Assembly (NCBI RefSeq): GCF_954871325.1
Contig: NC_088775.1
Coordinates: 40,897,561-40,961,560 of the forward strand
Length of the DNA: 64,000 nucleotides
Direction of reading: 5' to 3'
DNA from: Gordionus sp. m RMFG-2023
Lineage: Eukaryota; Nematomorpha; Gordioida; Chordodea; Parachordodidae
Shown: positions 30,863 to 39,912 of the stretch, in pieces
Position numbering within the stretch: the first letter of the stretch is position 1
Layout of the letters: each line of letters begins with the position of its first letter
The notes under the pieces: model-generated
The model's database searches: none
What the model saw: only the letters and a program-made list of their open reading frames with translations
Told to the model about the DNA's origin: nothing
Translations under genes and position numbers: made by a program

Positions 30863-31484
30863 TATTTAAAAAATTATCTATCAAAAGATATATTATAGAT
30901 AAAATTACGTAAAATATAAATATATAATAATCATTTTAAAAATATATATTAAAAAATTTATTAAAAAAATATATTAAAAAAATATATTAAAAAAATATAT
31001 TAAAAAAATATATTAAAAAAATATATTAAAAAAATATATTAAAAAAATATATTAAAAAAATATATTAAAAAAATATATTAAAAAAATATATTAAAAAAAT
31101 ATATTAAAAAAATATATTAAAAAAATATATTAAAAAAATATATTAAAAAAATATATTAAAAAAATATATTAAAAAAATATATTAAAAAAATATATTAAAA
31201 AAATATATTAAAAAAATATATTAAAAAAATATATTAAAAAAATATATTAAAAAAATATATTAAAAAAATATATTAAAAAAATATATTAAAAAAATATATT
31301 AAAAAAATATATTAAAAAAATATATTAAAAAAATATATTAAAAAAATATATTAAAAAAATATATTAAATATATTAAAAAAATATATTAAAAAATATCAAT
31401 CAAAAAAATTTATTAAAAAAATCATATAACACAAAAATTAAAAAAATTAGCGATCAAAAGATATATCAAATATAAATTTAAAAA
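30863..31484. repeat. 13-bp AT microsatellite and A-rich flanks
   Basis: After about 90 bp of A/T-rich sequence at the satellite edge, the 13-bp unit ATATATTAAAAAA is repeated about 33 times from about 30,950 to 31,396, nearly without change, with one shortened unit near 31,367. From 31,397 to 31,484 the sequence is A-rich and includes a block at 31,407-31,443 that is repeated, with small indels, after the LINE at 34,625-34,664. The uniformity of the array suggests recent expansion by slippage. Confidence 0.95.
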
Positions 31485-31631
31485 AAACACGAGTATAACA
31501 AGGACGCGGGTTCACTCCTGGTAAGAACCATAAAAAAACTTTCAAGTTTTTCTTCGATGACTGATGTGTAAAGACATATGGTATGATGAATTTCGGAGCT
31601 TAGAGATGACACCCCGGTCACCGACAAGCCT

Positions 31632-31660
31632 GGACAGCCGGGTGCTAAGGATACCTGTCC
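31632..31660 (+). other. Hairpin in LINE 5' leader with a GCTAAGG motif
   Basis: GGACAG at 31,632-31,637 pairs perfectly with CTGTCC at 31,655-31,660, enclosing a 17-base loop that contains GCTAAGG (31,644-31,650). An alternative pairing joins CACCCCGG near 31,611 to CCGGGTG at 31,638-31,644, with one bulged base. HDV-like ribozymes are known at the 5' ends of some RTE and R2 elements, and their J4/2 strand often reads CTAAGG. I could not complete a full double-pseudoknot fold, so a ribozyme is only a possibility. The hairpin sits 10 bases before the first ATG of the endonuclease frame. Confidence 0.3.
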
Positions 31661-31670
31661 AATAAACAAA

Positions 31671-32988
31671 ATGAAGGACACAAATGAAAATATGAATATG
31701 AACGCTAGGGCGTTCCCTCCATGCGACGCGCAGGGTGTAGACCTCCATCCTGTGAAAAATAAAGTAAAGGTCAAAGCAAAGAAGACAAGACTGGCAAGTT
31801 TGAATATTGGGACGCTTAAAGGTAAAACGAGAGAATTGGCATCAATGTTGAACAAGAGAAAAGTTGATATAGCGTGCATACAAGAGACGAAATGGAAAGG
31901 ACAGAAAACTTTGATGATTGGAGATGTGTATAAATTGTACTATTATGGACTTGTTAGCAATAGGAACGGTGTCGGCATCATCCTCAGCCAAGATCTAACC
32001 TCTTCAGTAGTAGAAGTCAACAGGATCTCTGATAGACTAATGAAGATAAAACTCTGCATTGGTCAATCAATACTACACATTCTATCAATATATGCTCCTC
32101 AAACGGGTTGCAAGGAAGAAGAGAAAGATTACTTTAGAGCTATCCTTGATGAAGCTGTAATGTAAATCCCTAAGGATGACCTAGTCATAATTGGTGGTGA
32201 CTTAAATGCGCATGTGGGGAAAGCAAGAGATAGCTACAAAAGGCATCATGGTGGTTTTGGATACGGAGAAAGAAATGATGAAGGATAGCACGTACTGAAA
32301 TTTGCGCAAGCCTTCGACCTTGCCTTAACCAACACCTACTATATAAAAAAAAGACAGTCATTTAATAACATATGAAAGTGGTACTAGGAAAACACAGATA
32401 GATTACATGCTAATCTCTCGCAGAAGATTAAAAGATGTAATAGACTGCAAAGCCATCTTAGGAGAAGATATCGTCGCGCAACACAAGCTACTAATCATGG
32501 ATTTACAAATCTCAAATAAATCCACTCAAAATAAGATAAAATTGGAACCATGCATCAAATGGGGCAAATTAAAAACAATGACAGATGCCTTTGCAATCAA
32601 TGCAAACATTGAAACAATAAATTGCTCACAAGTCAGTGAAAAAATCTGGACAGACCTTTCATCCAGATTAATAGACACTGCAAAATCGACGCTAGGCTTG
32701 ACAAGAGGAGGCAACAAATCACACAAAGAACTATGGTGGTGGAATCAAGAGGTACAAACCACTATACAGGAGAAAAAATTCCTTTATAAAATATGGTACA
32801 AATCCAAAAATGCAGATGACAAGTCAAGATACAAAAAATCCAAGAGATTAGCTACAAAGGCGGTGGCTAGGGCCAAATCTATGGCATACGATGACATGTA
32901 CGAAGATCTACATAACAAAGAAGGGCAAAATAAAATATACAGATTAGCCAAACAGCGAGAAAGGAGCTCCGAAAGTAATCAAAAATAA
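31671..32988 (+). pseudogene. RTE endonuclease region, interrupted
   Basis: This encodes the AP-endonuclease-like domain that nicks target DNA for target-primed reverse transcription. Landmarks in order are LNIGTLKGK, IQETKW (catalytic Glu motif), NRNGVGIILS, IYAPQ, GGDLNAHVG (near 32,195-32,219), then YESGTRKTQIDYML and QHKLLIMDL (the His-containing end of the domain). The reading frame from ATG 31,671 stops at TAA 32,163-32,165 and again at TAG 32,286-32,288. It then shifts by one at an 8-A run near 32,345-32,352, so the TQIDYML part lies in the frame that is open at 32,407-32,988. A further shift near 32,970 separates this from the RT frame. The region after QHKLLIMDL (about 32,510-32,988) is a lysine-rich linker. 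With four lesions this copy cannot make the full protein. Confidence 0.9.
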
Positions 32989-32998
32989 AGATGGGAAA

Positions 32999-34588
32999 TT
33001 GATAATAAAGGAAAAAGAAATAATGAATAGATGGAAAGAATATTTTCAGGAGCTTTTCAACTTTAATTCCCACATATTGCATCTCGATGAACACTCCCCT
33101 TGTCAAAACCTTGTACAACCTATAACAGAACAAGAAATAATCACATGCCTCAAGCATATGAAAAACAACAAAGCTAGGGGTCCAGACGATATTCCAATAG
33201 AAAGCCTTAAAGCATTAGGAGATGATGGAATACATCTCCTCACAAATCTGTACAATAAAATACTTGGAAATGAAGAGGTTCCCCAAAAATGGAGGCAGAG
33301 CTATCTAGTTCCTATCTTCAAAAATAAAGGGGATGCACACAATTGTCAAAATTACAGGGGCATAAAACTAATGTCACACTGTCTAAAACTATACGAAAAA
33401 ATAATAGAAAAAAGATTAAGAGATATAATCGAAATAGGAGAGACACAGTTTGGCTTTATGCCTGGAAGATCAACAACCGATGCTATCCATGCAATTAGGC
33501 AAATGAGTGAAAAATACAGGGAAAAGAACAAAAAGCTACACATGGTCTTTCTCGATCTAGAAAAGGCCTTCGATAGAATCCCAAGAATACTTATCTGGTG
33601 GGCGCTACGCCACAAAAATGTTCCCGAAAAATATATAAGAATAATACAGGATATGTATATGGGATATACAACAATGGTCCGTAGCACAACAGGTACTTCA
33701 GCAGGCTTCACAATAGCCGAAGGAGTTCATCAAGGGTCGGCTCTCAGCCCACTTCTCTTCATTACAGTAATAGATGTATTAGCACAGTCTATACCTCAAA
33801 CAGTCCCGTGGAATATGATATTTGCAGATGATATTGTGATACTTGCCGAATCCAAGGATGAAATGAAAGAAAGGTTAGTGAATTGGATAAATATCCTAGA
33901 AACGCACGGATTAAAAGTAAATAGAGAAAAGACGGAGTATATGGTGATAGGAGGAGATGAAACGGAGAGTATTGATATAAATGATTGGCAGATATCCGCA
34001 ATTGAAAGCTGCAAATATTTGGGCTCCACTATACAAACAAACGGTACTATAGAAAAAGAGATAAAGAATAAGATTAATCAAGGGTGGTTAAAGTGGAGAT
34101 CTTTATCTGGAGTGCTATTTGACAAAAGAATCCCACACAAATTAAAGGGAAAAATCTACAGTTCCATAGTACAACCAACTATTCTTTATAGTTCGGAAAC
34201 ATGGTCAACCAAAGAATCAGACGAGAGAAGTCTACAAACTATGGAGATGAGAATGCTGAGGATGATTGCTGGGGTAACAAGAAAGGATAAGGTGCGCAGT
34301 ACAAGAATACTAAATAGTTTAAAGGTAGTGCCCATTAAGACTAAGTTAATGGTAAACAGACTTAGGTGGTATGGGCACACAATGAGAAGGCCTATGAACT
34401 ACATAGGAAATAAAGTTGAAAGTTTGGAAGTGATGGGCAAACGTAAAAGAGGAAGGCCAAAACTTCAATGGGGCCATAAAGTTAGAGCCAATATAAAGAA
34501 GTATAAAATAGATAAAAGAGATTGTATGAATAACATAAAGTGGAGAGAGATGTTGAAAGAGCTTACCACCAGAAAAGGTGAAAGCTAA
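32999..34588 (+). CDS. RTE reverse transcriptase, open frame of 529 codons (partial ORF)
   Basis: The reverse transcriptase domain shows NKARGPDDIPIESLK, the PIFKNKGD and NYRGI motifs, FGFMPGRSTTDAI, FLDLEKAFDRIPR, EGVHQGSALSPLLF and the catalytic FADD at 33,821-33,832 (residues 275-278). A thumb follows (residues about 300-400), then a C-terminal segment with NRLRWYGHTMRRP and GKRKRGRPKLQW, a basic tail common in RTE proteins. The ATG at 32,999 is only the first Met after the upstream frameshift; the native start is in the endonuclease region, so this frame is an internal part of the polyprotein. It has no stops over 1.59 kb, which points to a fairly recent insertion. No translation signal of its own is visible. 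Confidence 0.93.
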   Translation: MIIKEKEIMNRWKEYFQELFNFNSHILHLDEHSPCQNLVQPITEQEIITCLKHMKNNKARGPDDIPIESLKALGDDGIHLLTNLYNKILGNEEVPQKWRQSYLVPIFKNKGDAHNCQNYRGIKLMSHCLKLYEKIIEKRLRDIIEIGETQFGFMPGRSTTDAIHAIRQMSEKYREKNKKLHMVFLDLEKAFDRIPRILIWWALRHKNVPEKYIRIIQDMYMGYTTMVRSTTGTSAGFTIAEGVHQGSALSPLLFITVIDVLAQSIPQTVPWNMIFADDIVILAESKDEMKERLVNWINILETHGLKVNREKTEYMVIGGDETESIDINDWQISAIESCKYLGSTIQTNGTIEKEIKNKINQGWLKWRSLSGVLFDKRIPHKLKGKIYSSIVQPTILYSSETWSTKESDERSLQTMEMRMLRMIAGVTRKDKVRSTRILNSLKVVPIKTKLMVNRLRWYGHTMRRPMNYIGNKVESLEVMGKRKRGRPKLQWGHKVRANIKKYKIDKRDCMNNIKWREMLKELTTRKGES

Positions 34589-34602
34589 AGAGAAAAAAAA
34601 AA

Positions 34603-34920
34603 ATCTATCAAAAAAATATTTTTAAAAAAATTTATTAAAAAAAATCATATAAACACAAAAAATATAAAATATAAAAAAAAATATATTTAAAAAAAAATAT
34701 CAATCAAAAAAATATATTTAAAAAAATATATATTAAAAAAAAAACAATCAAAAATATATATTTTAAAAAAAATATATATTAAAAAAAATATCAATCAAAA
34801 ATATATTGTAACAAATTAAAATATATTTAAAATTAAAATATATTTAAAAATATAATATTAATCTTAAAAAATTATTAATAATACCGAAAAAATTATTAAT
34901 AATATAATATTACAAAAATT
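34603..34920. repeat. A-rich low-complexity sequence with TATCAATCAAAAA motifs
   Basis: This stretch is made of A runs, ATATATTTAAAA blocks and several TATCAATCAAAAA-like words. The same words occur at 31,395-31,405 on the other side of the LINE, so the LINE probably landed in a pre-existing A-rich tract. The part at 34,625-34,664 repeats 31,407-31,443. I see no gene. Confidence 0.8.
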
Positions 34921-34921
34921 A

Positions 34922-35023
34922 CACATTGCCTGATTTAACCCGGCAATGTGCACATTGCCAAAATTACCCTGCCTACCACTACCTCACATTGCCGAAAAAA
35001 ATTGCCGGAATTTTCACATTGCC
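34922..35023. repeat. Cluster of four CACATTGCC motifs with one inverted copy
   Basis: CACATTGCC occurs at 34,922-34,930, 34,951-34,959, 34,985-34,993 and 35,015-35,023. An inverted copy, GGCAATGTG, at 34,942-34,950 forms a perfect 9-bp stem with the first motif around an 11-base loop. Clustered short inverted and direct motifs of this kind are usual near the ends of DNA transposons, but no partner end or target duplication was found. The cluster lies directly against the truncated left LTR of the next element. Confidence 0.6.
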
Positions 35024-35040
35024 GCTAACATATATATATA

Positions 35041-35236
35041 TATACAATTTTAATTTACACCTTTTACATAAGTTTTTTTAAAAGGTTAAATTTTAACAAA
35101 TTCGTCCTTAAATTAAATTAACATTTACGAAAATTAGGAAAATATAAAAGGTCATTAAATAAATTTTAAAAAAAGAATTTTTACAAAAAGGTCATTAATT
35201 AAAAAGTAAAAAATATGCAAAATTTATATATTAACA
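35041..35236 (-). repeat. 3' LTR (partial) of the small LTR element
   Basis: This is the downstream LTR when read on the minus strand. It matches 36,958-37,155 closely. Its outer part is missing and gives way at a TA run to the CACATTGCC cluster, so no target-site duplication can be checked. The polypurine tract lies at about 35,237-35,254. Confidence 0.75.
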
Positions 35237-36058
35237 TTTCCCTCCTTTTTTTTTAATGTCTTCTTTCCTCAGTTTCTTATCTTCACTTCCAGTCATTTGT
35301 TTCTCAATTGCTCCATTAGTCATTTGTTCATATATCTTTAGATTGTTTGTTTGACCATCTGATTATCGTTTGTTGAATCGATTATCGAACATCATGAAGC
35401 ATCGTTGGTTGCACATCATTGTTGATACGTCGTTGGTTGAACATTGCTTGTTGATTTGCTGTTTGTATTGATCATCCCATTTCTCTTTCAAAATTTTATA
35501 TATTTTTTACAAAAAATTTTTATTTATTTATAACAATCATTTTCTATGTCGTAGGTCATATTCTCGCTTTTGAACAAATCCCCCTTACCTGGCCTTCAGC
35601 CAGCTTTCCCCCGGCCGTTTGAACTTTAACTTTTTCACTTCTTCCCCCTCTAAAAAATTTTTTCATTTGATATTTTGTTCGTTGTTTAGCCTGAGTCATA
35701 TCTTTTTCATTGGTTTGTTCGTAGCTTGTTATCCTTATCGTCTAATAATTTGCTTGAACATCATCCTCATATTAGCTTGTTAATTTCGTTATTTATTATC
35801 ATCAATGTTTGTAAATTAATATATCTCGAATAAAATAATTTTGGAATAATTGAAATTATAGGAATAAATAATTTATCAAAATCATTCATAGAATAAGAAT
35901 CATAATTTGGAATATAGAATAATAGAATATTTGGACTTGTTTCATTTTATATTATAATTTTTTATTTATTATTTAATTATTTTTATTTTTAAATTTTACT
36001 CCTTTATTTTTCAATTTAAACAATTTTTTTATAACATAATTACTCTTCAACTTGTTCT

Positions 36059-36520
36059 TTATAAAAAAATTCTCTTTCTCCTTCCATCTTCAGCATACGA
36101 TCTCCATATCGTACTCTTAATCTCTCCATCAACATCACGATATTTAATCACCTTAATATTTGTTTTAATTTTCTTTATAAATTTTTTATTAATTATAAAA
36201 AATTTTATTTTATTATTTTCTTCAATTTTTATCTCATTATTGTTTTTAATAATTATTATTTCTTCAATTGTTATCATATGATTTATTTTTTATAATTTAT
36301 AAGAATTTATTTCTTTATTAACATTTGGTATTAATTTACATAATTCAATTTTATTCAAGTTTTTATTATCTTTAGAATTTTTATTAGGATAACATATAAT
36401 ATATGATCTAGTTTTTCCATTTATCTCTTTTACCTCTTTATAATCACAAAAATATTTTAATACAGATATTGCTTCTTCATAACTTGAAGCTCCATATATC
36501 GGTAACATTGTGTCAAGCAA
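36059..36520 (-). pseudogene. Internal reading-frame remnants of the small LTR element, unassigned
   Basis: Two short minus-strand open stretches (36,290-36,520 and 36,059-36,277) lie between the LTRs. The first is mixed in composition (GASSYEEAISVLKYF, a cysteine in FCDYKEVKEI, then YIICYPNKNSK), which looks more like decayed protein than random AT sequence. The second is Ile/Lys-rich. Position after the 5' LTR would suit a gag-like product, but there is no zinc knuckle, protease or polymerase motif, so no function is claimed. The element is broken. Confidence 0.4.
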
Positions 36521-36847
36521 ACATCTGGTAAATTAAATGTTAAACTCAAAACATCTTTACTCTCATGGTATGTTAATTAATTTTCTAATTCATCTATGGA
36601 TTTTGTTTTATTCTTATTGTCCCAAATAGGTTTTTTCATATTTTAAATATTTTATTATTAAAATTTTATTATATTTATTTTTAATTTTACATTTTAATCA
36701 TCTCTTACGTGTTTTTCGAATTAAATTAACATCATTTTCCATAATCCTCTTTCTTCTAGCTTCACCATGTTCCAGTATCTAAAATAATGCTAAAAAAATT
36801 TTTTTTATACATATTACAATTCGTAGCGTAATAATTATCTGCCACCA

Positions 36848-37155
36848 TGTTATTTTCATGGAAGGCAGGTAAAGAAAAACCAAAAAAATATATTTGAAAT
36901 CTTTTATTTAATTTAACTTTATTTTTATTACTATTACTACTACTTTTATATATATAATATATACAATTTTAATTTACACTTTTTACATAAGTTTTTTTAA
37001 AAGTTTAAATTTTAACAAATTCGTCCTTAAATTAAATTAACATTTACGAAAATTAGGAAAATAGAAAAGGTCATTAAATAAATTTAAAAGAAAGAATTTT
37101 TACAAAAAGGACATTAATTACAAAGTAAAAAATATGCAAAATTTATATATTAACA
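36848..37155 (-). repeat. 5' LTR of the small LTR element
   Basis: This 308-bp LTR on the minus strand has TGTTA...TAACA inverted tips. The adjoining TGGTGGCAGAT on its inner side resembles a tRNA primer-binding site. Its right tip abuts the MULE fragment, so the element inserted into or next to MULE debris. Confidence 0.75.
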
Positions 37156-37635
37156 GTGACAACTTAATATCAACTCCAAAATAAATTATGACGGATTTTG
37201 AAATGGCCAGTGTAAAAGCTTTCAATGAAGTGTTTCCCAGTTGGCAACACAAATGTTGCTATTTCCATTTTGGCCAATCCTTTTGGCGAAACATTCAAAA
37301 ATATCCAGAAATATAAAGCAGATGTGGAATTTAATATACAACTTAGAATGATGGTTTTGGCATTTGTGCCACCCTTAAATGTAGTTGAAACATTTGAATT
37401 ACTAATAAACTCCGAATTTTATTCTAATAATCAATTGTTACTTCAGCCTCTAATTGAAACTTTTGAAAAAGCTTACATTGATAAAACATTTGGAAGAGGC
37501 AGACTACCTGCTTTGTTTAATATTGAACTATGGAATTGTTACCAATAATGGGGAAGCGAAACCAATAGCGCGGTTGAAGGGTGGCATAGATGTTTCAGTT
37601 CACTCCTAACAAGTCACCATCCAAACATTAAATAA
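37156..37635 (+). pseudogene. MULE transposase fragment
   Basis: The fragment carries the core of a Mutator-like transposase. The frame from ATG 37,188 reads TDFEMASVKAFNEVFP (the Asp of TDFE is a catalytic-type residue), then CCYFHFGQSFWRNIQKYPE with the usual C..H motif. After a frameshift near 37,300 it continues in the frame open at 37,225-37,548 as YKADVEFNIQLRMMVLAF and FVPPLNVVETFELL, ending IELWNCYQ. A stop at 37,546-37,548 is followed in frame by ETNSAVEGWHRCF, the conserved NxxVEGWHR motif, up to TAA 37,633-37,635. The N-terminal DNA-binding part and both element ends are missing. It resembles the FLYWCH/MULE transposases common in arthropods. The LTR element sits directly upstream. 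Confidence 0.9.
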
Positions 37636-38422
37636 TGTTCAATTTTATTAAATTATCGCCCTAGAATAGTTCTATTTTTTTAAAATGATGATTGCCAAAA
37701 CTCCGAATGATAAATATTTTTATGGTGAATTCTAAAACTAAATATAATAAGATTAATTTAAAATAAAATTATGTATCTGTTATTTTAACTAAATTTTACA
37801 AGTCTTTATTTTTCTGGGCACCCAACCTGAATCCGAACTTCAGAGATTTTTGCAACCTAAACTCGAACACTTTTTTTAGGAAGGTTCAAAGCCCTTTAAC
37901 AAACTATATTATTTGAATGAAAAATAGAAACCATAATAAAATTTATAAATCACATAGTAAAAGAAAATCTGAAGAGTAAATGAATACTAACCTTAATAAA
38001 GCATCCTCCATTGAATCTGAATTCAAAAAAAATTGGTGATATGTCATAAATGATTTTATTTTGAAAGAAACTTGTTTGACGCATCTGTCACTGGCCTTAT
38101 TTCCTGAAATTAATTTTTATTATTTTTTTTATTTAAAAACAACTCGATATTTCGCAGAAAAAACCTATTTTAAAATTTAGGTTCAGGTTCCAAACTTTTT
38201 TTTAAAAATAATTTTAGTTTAATTTCAAAAATATACAATATTCATTAATAAAAGATTTCATGACCATGATATTTCCAATGAAATATTAGGGCATATGAGA
38301 TTTAAAGAGGATACTTATTTAAATAATACTCGAACCCAGATATAAAATCTTATTAACCATTATTTAGGAACAGGTTGCCAGAGCTCATTTAACGAAATTA
38401 TGGGGAAAATATAAATCATTAA
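37636..38422. other. AT-rich intergenic sequence with possible small-element ends
   Basis: No gene is visible. Near 37,818-37,870 there is GGGCACCCAACCTGAATCC and a second ACCTAAACTCGAAC-like word. Near 38,180-38,200 the sequence TTAGGTTCAGGTTCC is partly inverted relative to them. This resembles the GAACCTGAACC-rich termini of the hAT element at 60,065 and may mark a decayed non-autonomous element, but no target duplication was found. Confidence 0.4.
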
Positions 38423-38510
38423 TAGGTCTGTGCCGATATTAAATATCGGATAGGATCGGCACAGATATTTAGCGTTTTCTAAAAATTTCGGATTAGAAAA
38501 ACCGATTCGA
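38423..38510 (+). mobile_element. Unpaired hAT-like terminus rich in CCGATAT/ATATCGG
   Basis: The block begins TAGGTCTGTGCCGATATT and contains ATATCGGATAGGATCGGC and ACCGATTCGATC. Short CGATAT/ATCGG motifs in both orientations just inside a TAGG terminus match the style of the complete hAT element at 48,153-48,893, which starts TAGGGGTGTACCGATA. No matching right end or 8-bp duplication was seen, so this is probably a solo fragment. Confidence 0.5.
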
Positions 38511-38983
38511 TCTTTTTACTTATCTTTTTTTTATATTATTTGAGAATAAGTTAAAAAATAAATGGCATAAATGAATTTAATTGTTTAAAATTTACAAACA
38601 CTCCAATAGGAATCTTTGAGAATAAATTTAAAAAATTTAAAAATGGCGTAAATGAACTGTTGTTTAAAATTTATTATGGAATTTGAAAATATTATAAAAT
38701 TTCAATTAAATTGTAATATTTTATAATAGTATTTAGAATTTATCTCATTAAAAAAAAATATATTAAACCCATTCATTATTTTTATATTTTTGGTAAAAAA
38801 ATAATAATATATGCCATCTAGCGGATAGAATATTATTTTTAATACTTTTTTTAAAAAAAAATGAATATGATTAAATTTAATTTTATAAAAGTATTGAAAA
38901 TATCTAAAAGAAAATTTTTTATATATGTCCAAATATTTATTTTATTTATAAAAATTAATAATTCTCAATTTATATTAAGAAAT
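38511..38983. other. AT-rich sequence, no gene seen
   Basis: The region consists of A/T runs with a loosely repeated phrase (AATGGCATAAATGAATTTAA at about 38,562, and a similar one at about 38,643). Short open stretches here are Lys/Ile/Phe-rich, as expected by chance at this composition. Nothing else is recognisable. Confidence 0.6.
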
Positions 38984-39178
38984 GTGTGGTTAGCTGAGCT
39001 ACATTTTTCAGCCGAGCGATATTTAATAATAAATGATTTATTATGTCATTAGTTGAGAGACATTTCTCAGCCGAGCGATATTTAATAATAACTGATTTAA
39101 TATGTGGTTAGCCGAGCGACATTTCTCAGCCAAGTGATATTTAGTAATAAAATGATTTATAGTGTGGTTAGCCTAGCG
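38984..39178 (+). repeat. Tandem repeat of about 60 bp, three to four copies
   Basis: The unit runs GTGGTTAGCCGAGCGACAT, TTCTCAGCCGAGCGATATTT, then AATAATAA and TGATTTA. It repeats from 38,984 to about 39,178 with modest divergence, and each unit holds two GCCGAGCGA words. It lies just left of the gypsy LTR at 39,391. Function unknown. Confidence 0.85.
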
Positions 39179-39390
39179 ATAAATAGACTCACCCATTATT
39201 TTTTAGCCTTTCGTATTACCAAGCCTTTCGACTTATAGACCTTGTGAAAAAAATAATATGCTACTATTGTAATATTATTTTTGTTACAATTTATTTTGCA
39301 AACTTTGTATTTTATTTATAAAAAAAGAGTATATTTATATTTTATAGCGATTAGTAATTAGTTATGCAAGTATTTTTGGAATTTTTTTTC

Positions 39391-39894
39391 TGTTACAATT
39401 CCGTATTATTGTAATATTAAGGGGGGAGACTATTTAAAAGCTCCAAGGCAAATTATTGAGCTTATTATATCTAAAAATAAAAATGAAACTTTTAATAATT
39501 TGTATAAATTATAAGAAAAAGACTAATATAATTAATTAATTTAATAATAATTCTTACGACTTTATTCACGAGAGATCAACAATACACCAAAAAGATTTTA
39601 TTCACGAGATTTCAACAATTTACACTAAAAATTTACTAAATTAAAAAACACTGCTTTATTTAAATTTTTTTGTATTTATAAATTTTTACTATGCAAAAAA
39701 AAATTGAAAATAAATTAAAGTTCATTATTCCTAAAACTAAATATTCAAATATGTCTAAATATTAAATTACAATCGTCGAAAACTCGATCAACAATATTCA
39801 AAACGAAAATAATTATATAACAACATAATTCTGGTTCAAATATTCAAATTAACGCGTAATTATAAAAAAATGGAATAAACACATAAATATAACA
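39391..39894 (-). repeat. Putative 3' LTR of gypsy copy 1
   Basis: On the minus strand this 504-bp segment begins TGTTATATTTATG right after a tract of ten or more G residues (the polypurine tract, 39,896-39,905) and ends AATTGTAACA. The tips TGTTA...TAACA are inverted. AATAAA words near the middle could serve as polyadenylation signals. There is no 5' partner, so the LTR call rests on these features only. Confidence 0.6.
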
Positions 39895-39912
39895 TCCCCC
39901 CCCCCTTGAAAA

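Larger units (their letters stand above)
31485..34602 (+). mobile_element. RTE-type non-LTR retrotransposon (LINE), nearly full length
   Basis: The element has one long coding region: an APE-type endonuclease followed by a reverse transcriptase, then a tail ending in a GKRKRGRPK basic motif. This is the RTE/BovB layout, whose endonuclease is also found in craniofacial development protein 2-like proteins. The 3' end is typical of RTE: the stop codon at 34,586-34,588 is followed within a few bases by an A run, so the 3' UTR is almost absent. The leader from about 31,485 to 31,670 is GC-richer than its surroundings, which marks the 5' boundary. The endonuclease half has two stops and two frameshifts; the RT half is open. 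A similar A-rich block lies on both sides (31,407 and 34,625) and may be a target duplication. Confidence 0.93.
35041..37155 (-). mobile_element. Small LTR retrotransposon, minus strand, broken
   Basis: Two direct repeats (35,041-35,236 and the matching part of 36,848-37,155) flank about 1.6 kb. Read on the minus strand, the right LTR begins TGTTA and ends TAACA. It is followed at once by a primer-binding-site-like TGGTGGCAGAT (36,837-36,847). The left LTR is preceded by a purine run ending AAAGGAGGGAAA, a polypurine tract directly against TGTTAATA. By eye the LTRs differ at about seven of 196 aligned positions, so the insertion is fairly young. The left LTR is incomplete on its outer side. 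The interior is decayed with many breaks, or was non-autonomous; no pol domain is recognisable. Family unassigned (the PBS style suits Ty3/gypsy-like elements). Confidence 0.75.

Noticed and set aside
31478-34380. Minus-strand open frames across the LINE (for example 31,478-31,879, 33,352-33,711, 33,796-34,029)
   Set aside because: They lie opposite the endonuclease and RT frames, have Ser/Leu/Ile-rich composition typical of antisense reading, and show no known domain.
38702-39052. Lys/Ile/Phe-rich open frames on both strands
   Set aside because: Such composition is expected by chance in sequence this AT-rich, and the plus-strand one runs into a tandem repeat.
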